Origin: Candidatus Micrarchaeota archaeon UBA95
GTDB taxonomy: Archaea > Micrarchaeota > Micrarchaeia > Norongarragalinales > Norongarragalinaceae
NCBI GenBank assembly: GCA_002499405.1
Contig: DALH01000048.1
Span: 28,599 to 41,465, forward strand
DNA length: 12,867 bases
Direction: 5' to 3'
The notes under the pieces were generated by a model. The model saw only the letters and a program-made list of their open reading frames with translations, made no database searches and was not told where the DNA came from. Shown piece by piece: positions 1-5,624 of the stretch (its first letter is position 1; each line of letters opens with the position of its first letter). Position numbers and translations under genes: made by a program.

Positions 1-852
1 AGCAGCGTGCGCGCCGTGGCCGAGGACGCAATAAAAACCGGCACCAAACTGCTGGACGTGGCGAACGAGATTGAACAGGAAACCGAGAACGCGGGTGCGG
101 CGCTCGCATTCCCCGCCAACCTCTCCATAAACGACGTTGCCGCGCACTACTCGCCGGCGCCCGACGAGGAAACCGCGTTCACTGAAAACGACTTGGTGAA
201 AGTGGATTTCGGGGTGCACGTCAACGGCTGCATAATAGACCAGGCGTTCACCGTTGACCTCACCGGCGAAAACAACAAGCTCGTGGAAGCAAGCGAGAAA
301 GCCCTGGAAAACGCGGTTGCAACAATGAAGCCCGGCGCATTGAACGGCGAAATCGGGCGCATAATACAGGAAACAATTGAGGGTTACGGCTTCAAGCCAA
401 TAGAAAACCTGTCCGGCCACCGCATGGAACCCTTTCTCCTGCACGCCGGGGAAAACATTCCGAACACGGCTGGCGGCGACTACGAGTTAAAGGAGGGAGA
501 CGTGTTCGCAGTTGAACCGTTCGCCACCACGGGCGCGGGCCGCGTGGAGGAACGAATGACCAACAAAACGCAAATCTATTCCCTGGTCAACCCCAAACCC
601 GTGCGCCTGCCGCAAAGCCGCGCCCTCCTCAACTGGGCCGTGGAGGAACGCCAGTCACTGCCGTTCTCCAAGCGCGCGGTCTACCCGTCCGTAATCAACA
701 GCAAGCCGTCGCTGGAACTCGCCTTGCACGACTTGTTGCGCCAGAAAATCCTGCGCGACTACCCGCCCCTCGTGGAAATAAACAATGGGCTCGTGTCCCA
801 AGCCGAGACCACGGCGATAATAGAGTCCAACGGAGCAAAACAATTAACCTAA
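1..852 (+). CDS. map: Methionine aminopeptidase, archaeal type II (5' partial)
   Basis: Removes the initiator methionine from nascent cytosolic proteins using a two-metal centre. The frame is open from base 1 with no convincing start. By recall of the Pyrococcus furiosus enzyme (about 295 aa), some 15 residues are missing upstream, so the true start lies outside the window. Counting from the GTG at 7, all five metal ligands expected of the family are visible: Asp67 (KVDFGVH), Asp78 (IIDQAF), His138 (NLSGHR), Glu170 (AVEPFA) and Glu267 (SQAETT). The family-typical AFPANLSIN and LHAGENIPN blocks are also present. The C-terminal part (about 195-255) holds the helical insertion typical of type II enzymes. 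The protein ends in tandem TAA TAA. It appears intact and functional apart from the window edge. The family call is very secure. Confidence 0.96.
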   Translation, partial: SSVRAVAEDAIKTGTKLLDVANEIEQETENAGAALAFPANLSINDVAAHYSPAPDEETAFTENDLVKVDFGVHVNGCIIDQAFTVDLTGENNKLVEASEKALENAVATMKPGALNGEIGRIIQETIEGYGFKPIENLSGHRMEPFLLHAGENIPNTAGGDYELKEGDVFAVEPFATTGAGRVEERMTNKTQIYSLVNPKPVRLPQSRALLNWAVEERQSLPFSKRAVYPSVINSKPSLELALHDLLRQKILRDYPPLVEINNGLVSQAETTAIIESNGAKQLT

Positions 853-865
853 TAAACAATGAAAA

Positions 866-875
866 TTTTTTTATA
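866..875 (+). promoter_or_regulatory. TATA-like box upstream of the membrane-protein gene
   Basis: A T-run ending in TATA lies in the 40-nt gap between the aminopeptidase stop and the ATG at 893. Its centre is about 22 nt before the ATG, slightly short for a clean leaderless start, and a weak SD-like GTGAGG follows. The assignment is tentative. Confidence 0.35.
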
Positions 876-892
876 GTGAGGATTTGACGGGA

Positions 893-1960
893 ATGGCCAA
901 AAAAACAATGGAAGAAATTGAGGAACCCGCGATGTTCAAGCAGTCCGCGGCAAAGGAAATCAGGATAACCATTCCCGCAATCGAGTTGAGTTTCGACCAG
1001 CGCTTCCGCAAAAAAGCGCCCCTCCTCGCCATACTCCTCGTAATCTACTTGTTTTCCTGCATAGTGTTCGACAAGGCGAACTTCCGCGTAATGGACCTGC
1101 TGGACTTCACGCGCATCGCGGACGCACCCTACAAACTCGTAAGCTTGTCCTCCCTCCTCTTCATCGCCTTGTACTCGCTCCTCCTCGCGTTCACCATGTT
1201 TTACGCCAAGGGACTCAACAAGGTCATGGCGTTGATTGCCTTGCCGGTGACGCTCCTCCCCGCATTCGCGTTGAGCTTCTTCATGCCCGCCATGCTCCTA
1301 CCCTTCCTCGGCCTCTCCTTCGGCGTAGCCGTGACCGCGTTCCTCGCCTCACGCGAACGCGTCATCGACTGGAAGGCGGCCTGGAAAATCACGCGCCGCG
1401 TCATGACCCTCCTCCTAATCGGCGCGGTCCTGACGTCCTACCTGAAAGTGGCCGCCGCCCCCCAGGAATACACGCACATACTGCTCACGAGCACGGAAGT
1501 CAAGCTCAGGGAGTCACCCCAATTCCAAACCCTGTTCCAAGGCAGTTCAAGCAACCCCATCACCGAGGGCTTAATCAACCAAATCGTTTCCGACGACGCC
1601 ATAAACAAGACGCTAAGCGAAGACAAACTCAAGGAAATAATGGGGGCGAGCACGGAATTCAACGCCTTGCCAGAATCAACGCAAAACGCGATGATAACCC
1701 AAATCAGGCCCAAAGCCCAGACCGTTGTCAAAAACGAGTTGAAGCAACTCGCCACGCAGGAAGCACAAGGCGTCTCCGACCTCAGCGCCCAGCCCACCGG
1801 CATGCTGGAATACTATTTTGAGGCGTCGGGCTTTGACAAACCCCTTACCCAGTGGCTGCCCTACGCAATCATTCCCCTCGTCTGGCTAATTGCCTCCGCC
1901 TACCTCTTCATAATCCGCGGCACGACCACCGTCATCTGGTTCGCCTTAAGCAAACTATAG
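893..1960 (+). CDS. Polytopic membrane protein of unknown function
   Basis: I do not recognise a family. The 355-aa protein has a charged cytoplasmic-looking N-terminus (1-42) and a hydrophobic segment near 43-58. Hydrophobic stretches follow at roughly 82-103, 107-128, 129-150 and 168-186. A hydrophilic region of about 130 residues (190-320) precedes one or two C-terminal membrane segments (about 322-350). The hydrophilic block is Gln/Asn/Ser/Thr-rich and lacks obvious catalytic motifs. It probably faces one side of the membrane as a soluble domain. I chose the ATG at 893 over the TTG at 884. TTG would sit only about 2 nt after the GTGAGG purine stretch (876-881), whereas the ATG is 11 nt away, and a T-rich TATA-like box lies about 22-25 nt upstream. 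The gene stands alone between the aminopeptidase and the kinase-like gene. Confidence 0.8.
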   Translation: MAKKTMEEIEEPAMFKQSAAKEIRITIPAIELSFDQRFRKKAPLLAILLVIYLFSCIVFDKANFRVMDLLDFTRIADAPYKLVSLSSLLFIALYSLLLAFTMFYAKGLNKVMALIALPVTLLPAFALSFFMPAMLLPFLGLSFGVAVTAFLASRERVIDWKAAWKITRRVMTLLLIGAVLTSYLKVAAAPQEYTHILLTSTEVKLRESPQFQTLFQGSSSNPITEGLINQIVSDDAINKTLSEDKLKEIMGASTEFNALPESTQNAMITQIRPKAQTVVKNELKQLATQEAQGVSDLSAQPTGMLEYYFEASGFDKPLTQWLPYAIIPLVWLIASAYLFIIRGTTTVIWFALSKL

Positions 1961-2044
1961 AGGAAATAAGCAAATAAAGGTCTCTCCTCACCAGGAACAT
2001 AGCAAATAAATAGGTACTCAATCCTAAAAAAAACAATTAAAAAA

Positions 2045-2050
2045 AGGAGA
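2045..2050 (+). promoter_or_regulatory. Ribosome binding site of the kinase-like gene
   Basis: AGGAGA lies 9 nt before the ATG at 2060, inside a very A-rich leader (2021-2059). The start is therefore leadered, unlike several neighbours that look leaderless. An AAATAAATAGG stretch near 2003-2013 could be the TATA box, but this is uncertain. Confidence 0.55.
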
Positions 2051-2059
2051 ATAAAACTA

Positions 2060-2845
2060 ATGGAAAGAACAGAACCGAAGCAAAAAGAAAGGATTCTTGT
2101 ATACGTGCACGGCCCTTCCGGGTCGGGTAAGGGAACGCTGTTGTCTCCTTTATCCGGCTACTTCAAGGCAGACCGGACCGTCCTAGGCTGGAAAAAACAC
2201 GGTAGCGCGCTTGACTACTTCAATCATTTGATGCAAATAGGTTACGTGGAAAAAGGCGAGAAACTGCCGGACATCTTTACAAAGGTGCCGGAAACCCCGG
2301 AAGAACACGAAGCATACAAAAACGCGTTCATAACCCCTCAAAACATGAAACTAATGATTGAAGGTTATAACAAAGTAGAACTGCAGGGAAACCTTCCAAA
2401 AATCCGTGAATTACTGGAAAAGTACGACACCATCATCCTCGAACCCATCCGTCACAAGGGGCAACTGGACCTAATAAGAAGGGAATTGGAAAAACGCGGC
2501 ATGGTGAAAGTCCTCTCCCTGAAAATATCTGCGACCAACACCAAGGACCGGGTGGAAAACAGAAAAAAGAACGAAGCGGAAGCCAAGGGGTCCGCACTAG
2601 AAATCCGGAATAAAAAAGACGAGGTGCTATTCGCGACGTTGCGGGGAGTGCCTTGGGACATCATAGTGGAAAACAACGAAACGGTATCGGAGGAAGAAAT
2701 CCCAAAGATGCAGGAAGCCTTCAAAAGAATACTGGAACACGCCATTGATGCCTATCGCAGGGAAGGAAAAGTGGGCAGCACCTACAAACTCACGAGAGAA
2801 GGACCCAAGAGGGTCAAAGAAAAAGGCGGCAGCGAACCCATCTAA
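2060..2845 (+). CDS. P-loop nucleotide kinase-like protein
   Basis: The 261-aa cytosolic protein carries a clear Walker A motif, GPSGSGKGT (residues 18-26), after a hydrophobic beta strand (ILVYVHG). The GxxGxGKGT form is typical of the adenylate/nucleoside-monophosphate kinase and AAA_33-like groups. A second hydrophobic strand, DTIILEP, sits where such kinases place the substrate-binding or Walker B strand. A basic helical region (SATNTKDRVENRKK) resembles a LID with phosphate-contacting arginines. The C-terminus is highly charged. The substrate cannot be told from sequence; a nucleotide, a small molecule or an RNA end are all possible. Codon use is more A-rich than in the flanking genes, with many AAA, GAA and AGA codons, which hints at a different history. 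It is monocistronic, has its own SD, and is followed by the tRNA-Arg gene. Confidence 0.8.
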   Translation: MERTEPKQKERILVYVHGPSGSGKGTLLSPLSGYFKADRTVLGWKKHGSALDYFNHLMQIGYVEKGEKLPDIFTKVPETPEEHEAYKNAFITPQNMKLMIEGYNKVELQGNLPKIRELLEKYDTIILEPIRHKGQLDLIRRELEKRGMVKVLSLKISATNTKDRVENRKKNEAEAKGSALEIRNKKDEVLFATLRGVPWDIIVENNETVSEEEIPKMQEAFKRILEHAIDAYRREGKVGSTYKLTREGPKRVKEKGGSEPI

Positions 2846-2851
2846 CCAACA

Positions 2852-2861
2852 AAATTTAAAT
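2852..2861 (+). promoter_or_regulatory. TATA box of the tRNA-Arg gene
   Basis: AAATTTAAAT lies just after the kinase stop codon, with its centre about 29 nt before the first base of the tRNA acceptor stem. This is the usual spacing for archaeal stable-RNA promoters, allowing a very short 5' leader. Confidence 0.6.
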
Positions 2862-2924
2862 CAAGCCAACCATCTAATTACCAGCGGGCCCGTAGCTCAG
2901 CTTGGATAGAGCGACTGGTTCCGA

Positions 2925-2975
2925 GCCCAGTAACCGGGAACGGAAGTCGAAGCTTCGGTCCAAACTGGGGGAGAC
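2925..2975 (+). other. Canonical tRNA intron (position 37/38) with bulge-helix-bulge
   Basis: This 51-nt intron shows a full archaeal BHB splice motif. The outer helix is the anticodon stem. The central 4-bp helix is TTCC (2919-2922) with GGAG (2970-2973), including one U-G pair. The 5' bulge is GAG (2923-2925) and the 3' bulge is ACA (2974-2976). The inner helix is CCCAGT (2926-2931) with ACTGGG (2964-2969), six perfect pairs. Cleavage after the second base of each bulge gives A2924 joined to A2976. The intron interior contains the palindrome CGAAGCTTCG. Confidence 0.93.
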
Positions 2976-2997
2976 ACCAGTAGGCCGCGGGTTCGAA

Positions 2998-3056
2998 ACA
3001 ATCTTTTTTTCTTTCGGTGAAAGAAAAAAACATTGATGAAAAAAAGAAAGCAAGAA
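2998..3056 (+). other. 59-nt insertion in the tRNA T-loop (second intron or inserted repeat)
   Basis: Excision restores the T-loop TTCGAAT exactly. A GAA is present on both sides (2995-2997 and 3054-3056), so four registers give the same product. In the register 2998-3056 (position 59/60) a relaxed BHB can be drawn. The T-stem is the outer helix and the bulges are AAA (2996-2998) and AAT (3055-3057). The central helix is TTCG with CAAG, containing one U-G pair and one C-A mismatch. The inner helix is weak, with one C-G pair and then two A-A mismatches before a run of ten pairs. Noncanonical T-loop introns are known in archaeal tRNAs. Here nearly all of the insert is a low-complexity three-arm repeat with a near copy just downstream, so insertion with a 3-nt target duplication is an alternative. 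Confidence 0.7.
2999..3050 (+). repeat. Three-arm Y-R-R repeat, copy 1 (inside the tRNA T-loop)
   Basis: CAATC is followed by a 12-nt pyrimidine arm (3004-3015, T7CTTTC), a GGT loop and its exact complement (3019-3030, GAAAGA7). The spacer CATTGATG (3031-3038) and a third arm (3039-3050, A7GAAAG) follow. The third arm is the exact mirror image of the second. Arms 1 and 2 form a perfect 12-bp hairpin. Arm 3 has the antiparallel purine order needed to lie in the major groove of that duplex as G*G-C and A*A-T triplets. The pyrimidine side can alternatively pair with arm 3: 3002-3011 with 3038-3047, ten pairs. Confidence 0.85.
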
Positions 3057-3072
3057 TCCCGTCGGGCCCGCT

Positions 3073-3121
3073 CAATCTTTTTCTTTCTTTGCGGAAAGAA
3101 AAACATTGATGAAAAAGAAAG
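3073..3121 (+). repeat. Three-arm Y-R-R repeat, copy 2 (directly after the tRNA)
   Basis: It has the same order as copy 1: CAATC (3073-3077), a 10-nt pyrimidine arm (3078-3087), a TTTGCG loop, the exact complement (3094-3103), the same CATTGATG spacer (3104-3111) and an exact 10-nt mirror arm (3112-3121). All three homopolymer runs are T5/A5/A5, against T7/A7/A7 in copy 1. It begins 3 nt after the tRNA discriminator base, so its T-rich arm could also serve as the tRNA transcription terminator. Confidence 0.85.
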
Positions 3122-3290
3122 ACGCAATAAACTTTGATGAAAGAAAGAAAACCTTTGATGGGAAAGAAGAAAAAACATTCACGAAAAAGAAAGACGCAAT
3201 AAACTTTAATGGGAAAGAAGAAAAAACGTTTACTGAAAAAGAAAGACGCACAATGAAAAGTGTTTTATCCCAAAGAAAAAAATTCTAGTC
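3122..3290 (+). repeat. Degenerate purine-rich repeat units and upstream region of the GT-C gene
   Basis: Two further units lack the long pyrimidine arm but keep the purine-spacer-mirror layout. In one, a 14-nt GAAAGAAGA6 arm (3162-3175), spacer CATTCACG and AAAAAGAAAG (3184-3193) follow each other. In the other, the same 14-nt arm (3213-3226), spacer CGTTTACTG and AAAAAGAAAG (3236-3245) do. Each is preceded by a short CTTT-loop-AAAG hairpin. ACGCAATAAACTTT follows both copy 2 (3122-3135) and the first of these units (3194-3207). An A/G-rich open frame across this stretch (from the ATG at 3109 to 3288) is probably not a gene, because the repeats change frame within it. Confidence 0.7.
3263..3269 (+). 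promoter_or_regulatory. TATA box of the GT-C gene, leaderless spacing
   Basis: TTTTATC is centred 25 nt upstream of the ATG at 3291, and no SD precedes that ATG. The spacing fits transcription starting at or next to the start codon. Confidence 0.5.
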
Positions 3291-5051
3291 ATGCTGTTCG
3301 CATTCGCCATTCCCCTCGCTGCATTCCTCGCCGCTTACCATCTGGTCGCGCGCTCCAACGCGTTCCAGGAGGAATGGCTGCGCGTCGCGGCCGCGGTACC
3401 GCTCGCCCTCGCCTCGTCGGGGCTCGTGCTGCTCGCTTTTTCTTGGGCGGCCGGCTCGATTTCCTTCGCCGCCAAAAGCATTACGCTGCTATTGTTCGCC
3501 TTCCTTGCCGCCTTGCTGATGAAAAAAGAAGTGACGCCGTTGAAAAACGATTGGAAGGCGTTCGCAGTAGTTGCCGCGGGCGCGCTCCTCTTCCTCGCAA
3601 TAAACCATTACGGCTACCTTTTTTACGAGGGGGGCTCCTACAACAGCATCCTGAACGTGTGGGGCGACGGGCCCTTCCACTACGGGATAATCAACTCCTT
3701 TGCGCTCGCCGACAACTTTCCGCCCGAGTACCCCATGCTCGCCGGACAAGAAATGGGTTACCCCTTCCTCAACGATTTTTACAGCGCATTCCTCGTCACC
3801 GAAGGCATCGGGCTCCGCGAATCAATAATAATTCCAAACGTCTTGCTTGGGTTCTCCCTGCTCGCGTTGTGCTATTTGTTCACCAAACGGGTCACGGGAA
3901 GCCGGGCCGCGGCATTACTCGTCTTGTTGTTGTTCTTCGTGAACGGCAACGCGGGGCTGTTCCAATTCAACGGCGCGCTTGACAAGGACTACTCGCACCT
4001 GGAGGACAACGGGTTGTGGTTCATGAACCTCACCTACGCGCTCTTCCTGCCGCAGCGCTCGCTTTTGCTTGGTTACGCCTTGTTCTTCCTCGCACTGATT
4101 CTGATTGAGCGCGGCGGAAAAGGAAACCTCTTCCTTGCCGGGACTGCGGCGGGTTTGATGCCGCTCGCGCACGGCCACTCATGCATCGCGCTCGCAGTTG
4201 TTGGCGGCTGGATGCTATTGAAAAAAAAGGGCAAGCAATTCTTTTTTGCGCCCGCCGCCCTGCTGGCAGCGCCGCAACTCGCCTGGGTTCTCTCCCAAGC
4301 CGCTTCGGTGTTCTCGGGCTTCCGCTTCTGGTGGCTTGAACTCCTTCGCGAAATGAGCGTTGCCGGAGTGCTCGCGTTCTGGGCCGCAAACTGGTGGGTG
4401 GTCGGCCTCGTGGGCGCGGGCGCGCTGTTCACCGAAAAAAAGTTGAGGCGATTCGCCGTGCCCTTCATCGCCTTGTTCGTGCTCGCCAACGTTTTCCGGT
4501 TCCAGCCGTGGGACTGGGACAACATCAAAATCCTTTCTTACGCATTCTACGGGTTCGCAGTGCTCGCCTCCATTACCCTCGTCAAACTCGCTTCCCGGGG
4601 GGGCTGGCGCAAGGCAGTTGCGGCGCTCGCAGTCCTCCTAGCAGTTGGCTCGGGAGTCCTCACCTTCGCGTGGATGCTCGGCGGGCAAAACGCGCATTAC
4701 GCGGTGTTCGACGAATCCGATTTGGGGTTCGCCGAATGGGTTAAAACCACGCCCAAGGACGCGGTGTTCCTGACCGGCTCCTCGCCGCAAAGCGTTCCCT
4801 CGGCCCTCGGCGGCCGCGCCTCCTACCTCGGGTTCACGGGCTGGGTTTGGAGCCACGGCCTGGATTACGCGGAACGCGAGGCAACCCAAAAAAGGGTTTA
4901 CGCGACGGGCAACTGCGCGCTTGCAAAGGAGAATGGAATCAACTTCGTCGTGGTTGGAAACCGCGAGTCGCACCTGGAAGTCAATGAAAGCGTTTTCGCT
5001 TCGTGGGAAAAAGTTTTTGACAACGGAAGGCAGCGCGTGTACCAATGTTAA
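3291..5051 (+). CDS. GT-C-like membrane glycosyltransferase with extracytoplasmic C-terminal domain
   Basis: The 586-aa protein has about a dozen hydrophobic segments followed by a soluble C-terminal domain (about 475-586). The first long loop carries WGDGPFH (Asp126, His130) and then a PEYPMLAGQEMGYPFLNDF stretch. This resembles the acidic catalytic loop of GT-C polyprenyl-phosphate-sugar-dependent glycosyltransferases. A late motif, WDWDNIK, precedes the last membrane spans, as in related archaeal polytopic proteins. Such enzymes transfer sugars from lipid carriers to proteins or glycans on the outer face of the membrane. The donor and acceptor are unknown. The C-terminal domain matches in pattern the separate 166-aa minus-strand protein at 12236-12736 (WVKTTPKDAVFL against WVRQNTAPRAVFV). 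It leads a closely spaced plus-strand cluster. Family membership is inferred from architecture, not from a search. Confidence 0.75.
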   Translation: MLFAFAIPLAAFLAAYHLVARSNAFQEEWLRVAAAVPLALASSGLVLLAFSWAAGSISFAAKSITLLLFAFLAALLMKKEVTPLKNDWKAFAVVAAGALLFLAINHYGYLFYEGGSYNSILNVWGDGPFHYGIINSFALADNFPPEYPMLAGQEMGYPFLNDFYSAFLVTEGIGLRESIIIPNVLLGFSLLALCYLFTKRVTGSRAAALLVLLLFFVNGNAGLFQFNGALDKDYSHLEDNGLWFMNLTYALFLPQRSLLLGYALFFLALILIERGGKGNLFLAGTAAGLMPLAHGHSCIALAVVGGWMLLKKKGKQFFFAPAALLAAPQLAWVLSQAASVFSGFRFWWLELLREMSVAGVLAFWAANWWVVGLVGAGALFTEKKLRRFAVPFIALFVLANVFRFQPWDWDNIKILSYAFYGFAVLASITLVKLASRGGWRKAVAALAVLLAVGSGVLTFAWMLGGQNAHYAVFDESDLGFAEWVKTTPKDAVFLTGSSPQSVPSALGGRASYLGFTGWVWSHGLDYAEREATQKRVYATGNCALAKENGINFVVVGNRESHLEVNESVFASWEKVFDNGRQRVYQC

Positions 5052-5077
5052 AAAGTTGGGAAAACCAATCATTGCTC

Positions 5078-5623
5078 ATGAAGAAAGCAATTTTGCTGGT
5101 TGCCGTATTGTTGCTGGGCACCCTTGAAACCAACGTTGAACTCGGCGTAGGCCAAAGGGTTTCACTCGGCAATTACGCTGTTGAACTCGTGGACTTGAGC
5201 GGTTCCACTGCCGCCTTCGCTTTTTTCGAGGGCAACGAAAAAATTTCGGGTTTTGAGGTTGTTGAAACCGGTGACACGATTCGAGTTCGCGGGTTTTACC
5301 TGACGCTGGAAGGCGTTGCCGGCGGCAAGGCAACCGTAAAGTTGTCGGACCAGGCGCCGGCCGGGGTTTTCAGGGAAGAGGAAGCCCTGGAATTCTTTGA
5401 AGAGCATTATTCGGAGTACGGCGAGCCCCTCGCCACCCAAGCGTGGTTCAACCGCCGCGACGCCGTAGTTGTTTACGCTCACGCAGAGGAAACGCTTCCC
5501 GCCGTGAACGCGTCAATCAACGGCGAACTCGTTGAACTGCCGGCAACAACAATCGTGCGGGCGGCCGCAACGTTTTTTGACGCGGAAACCGGGGAAGTCT
5601 TGGCCGAGTACGCGGTGAACTGA
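5078..5623 (+). CDS. Secreted or anchored protein of unknown function
   Basis: No recognised family. The 181-aa protein opens with a signal peptide-like segment (MKKAILLVAVLLLGTLETN). A predicted beta-rich region follows (about 25-90; repeated alternating patterns such as GNYAVELVDLSGSTAAFAFF), resembling a small Ig-like or S-layer-associated domain. A mixed C-terminal region contains AWFNRRDAVVVYAHAEETLPAVNASING. I chose the ATG at 5078 because it places the charged n-region directly before the hydrophobic core. The in-frame ATG at 5045 would add 11 residues and overlap the upstream stop by 7 nt, and neither start has a clear SD. The gene ends 1 nt before the TTG start of the C25 protease, so the two are almost certainly co-transcribed. 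It may be an accessory or substrate of its neighbours; this is inference from position only. Confidence 0.75.
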   Translation: MKKAILLVAVLLLGTLETNVELGVGQRVSLGNYAVELVDLSGSTAAFAFFEGNEKISGFEVVETGDTIRVRGFYLTLEGVAGGKATVKLSDQAPAGVFREEEALEFFEEHYSEYGEPLATQAWFNRRDAVVVYAHAEETLPAVNASINGELVELPATTIVRAAATFFDAETGEVLAEYAVN

Positions 5624-5624
5624 G

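Larger units (their letters stand above)
2886..3070 (+). tRNA. tRNA-Arg(CCG) with an anticodon-loop intron and a T-loop insertion
   Basis: Removing 2925-2975 and 2998-3056 leaves a 75-nt cloverleaf with every arm paired. The acceptor is GGGCCCG with CGGGCCC (2886-2892/3063-3069), the D-stem GCTC/GAGC (2895-2898/2909-2912) and the anticodon stem ACTGG/CCAGT (2914-2918/2977-2981). The spliced anticodon loop is TTCCGAA, so the anticodon CCG (2921-2923) reads the arginine codon CGG. The variable loop has 5 nt (2982-2986), with a G15-C48 Levitt pair. The T-stem is GCGGG/CCCGT (2987-2991/3058-3062) with one G-U pair, and the T-loop is TTCGAAT. The discriminator is G3070 and CCA is not encoded. The first intron is canonical. 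The second interruption lies in the T-loop and consists of repeat sequence also found directly downstream. Whether that one is spliced, or makes this a pseudogene, cannot be decided from sequence alone. Confidence 0.88.

Noticed and set aside
2897..3178. Open minus-strand frames through the tRNA and repeat array
   Set aside because: They run antisense to a structured tRNA and to purine tracts, giving Phe/Ser/Lys-rich nonsense. There is no start signal and no recognisable domain.
2999..3245. CRISPR-like array
   Set aside because: The repeats are low-complexity purine runs of unequal length, the spacers are 8-9 nt and partly identical, and no cas gene is near.
3109..3288. Lysine-rich 59-aa open frame with repeated KKKDAINF and GKEEKTFT
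   Set aside because: The repeat units are 72 and then 52 nt apart, so the last unit falls in another frame. There is no SD, and the sequence is explained by the A/G-rich non-coding array, where stop codons are rare.
2886..3290. Integrated mobile element using the tRNA as attachment site
   Set aside because: No integrase, no second copy of the tRNA 3' end and no element genes are visible within the window. The repeat inside the T-loop is considered separately.
4030..4528. Long minus-strand open frames of 119 and 151 aa opposite the GT-C gene
   Set aside because: They are shadows of a GC-rich coding frame. The translations are Arg/Ala-rich without domains, and the plus-strand frame codes a coherent membrane protein.
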